From NCBI GenBank assembly GCA_007571355.1, contig RKRO01000381.1, positions 1 through 6,656 on the forward strand: a stretch of 6,656 nt of DNA. Reading direction: 5' to 3'. Positions within the stretch are counted from its first letter, which is position 1. The number at the start of each line of letters is the position of its first letter. This document shows, piece by piece, positions 6,292 through 6,656 of this stretch. This stretch comes from Candidatus Poribacteria bacterium (GTDB lineage Bacteria; Poribacteria; WGA-4E; WGA-3G). Both the position numbers and the translations under genes were made by a program. Below the pieces are notes generated by a model. That model saw only the letters and a list, made by a program, of their open reading frames with translations. It searched no databases and was not told the DNA's origin.

Positions 6292-6603
6292 ATGTCAAAA
6301 GGAAACTTGTCATCACCGCAAAAACGAAACTTGAAAAGGAGTTTAATGTCTCTTTTAAACATGCTTATAGAGCAAGGCTGGATCCCTATCGAAATCAGTA
6401 GGACAGCACTTGCAGAAGATGTGAGAGTCGCCGTCCAACAGGCAGTAAAAGACCATCCACGCAAGCGTAATTTTCTAATCAACGTGGATGCTGGCAACAT
6501 CGACCGCACCGCGATAGAAGCAACTATAAAAAAGCTAAGTGGCGAGCATGGCACGCACGCACTCCTGCTTGTTTTTAACAAATTTGAAGTAAAAAGGAGA
6601 TAG
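6292..6603 (+). CDS. Hypothetical protein, 103 aa
   Basis: I do not recognise this family. The 103-residue product has a basic N-terminus (MSKGNLSSPQKRNLKRS), a helical stretch SLMSLLNMLIEQGW (17-30), a central charged helix with DVRVAVQQAVKDHPRKR (43-59), a strand-like NFLINVDAG (60-68), a helix IEATIKKLSG (75-84), and a hydrophobic strand THALLLVFNKFEV (88-100) before a basic end. This suggests a small alpha/beta cytoplasmic protein with no signal peptide or membrane segment. The start is well supported: GAGGGGG (6281-6287) lies four bases before ATG 6292. Its antisense frame (6264-6581) is taken as a shadow. The stop overlaps the end of another strong AAAAAGGAGA ribosome-binding-like site, hinting that a further gene follows. 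It stands alone after the repeat region, so its relation to the nuclease cluster is unclear. Confidence 0.65.
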   Translation: MSKGNLSSPQKRNLKRSLMSLLNMLIEQGWIPIEISRTALAEDVRVAVQQAVKDHPRKRNFLINVDAGNIDRTAIEATIKKLSGEHGTHALLLVFNKFEVKRR

Positions 6604-6606
6604 CGT

Positions 6607-6656
6607 TAGGAGCGGTTATGGTTTTTTAGTTTATCGCTTTTATTACACCACTGTCA
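6607..6656 (+). other. Possible start of a next gene, frame broken in a T run
   Basis: TAGGAG (6607-6612) precedes ATG 6618 by five bases, a very good initiation site, but the frame reads ATG GTT TTT TAG and stops. One extra T in the six-T run 6622-6627 would open the frame to the window edge, as MVFLVYRFYYTTV. With only about 36 bases visible the case is weak: it could be a broken gene, a sequencing error or chance. Confidence 0.25.

Overview
The window looks like a bacterial chromosome segment of balanced base composition. It has no RNA genes, no CRISPR array and no recognisable transposase. The mix of a MacB/FtsX-type permease, a Uma2-family PD-(D/E)XK protein, a NucS-like nuclease, a DUF2283 small protein, a truncated-looking glycoside-hydrolase-like protein and short CAC-N-CCTACGG palindromes is what I would expect from Candidatus Poribacteria or a similar sponge- or marine-associated lineage. 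That assignment is inference from gene content, not proof.

Left part, minus strand: two genes read leftwards and are probably co-transcribed (48 bp apart). The upstream gene (2785-983, GTG start) encodes a 600-residue cytoplasmic protein resembling the GH106-like glycoside hydrolases. The downstream gene (934 to the left edge) encodes a trypsin-like serine protease with the His/Asp/Ser triad followed by a TPR. It has no stop inside the window, so it is 3'-truncated by the window edge.

Centre: a 213-bp divergent intergenic region (2786-2998) carries a plausible plus-strand promoter and a dyad. It leads to a complete MacB/FtsX-family ABC transporter permease (2999-4249). No ATPase or membrane-fusion gene is adjacent.

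Right part, plus strand: close behind the permease come a Uma2-family protein (4293-4859), then, 16 bp later, a NucS/DUF91-like PD-(D/E)XK protein with an extra C-terminal domain (4876-5787). Its 3' end overlaps a DUF2283 reading frame (5777-5993) that is broken by one extra A in a short A run. These three may form one transcription unit of nuclease-like and small accessory proteins. After it lies about 300 bp of non-coding DNA with REP-like palindromes, then a 103-residue protein of unknown function (6292-6603). The last 53 bases hold a second ribosome-binding site and an ATG whose frame closes after three codons, possibly another homopolymer frameshift.

The points most worth following are the tandem PD-(D/E)XK pair with its unusual C-terminal domain, the signal-less protease-TPR protein, the frameshifted DUF2283 gene and the palindrome-bearing element.
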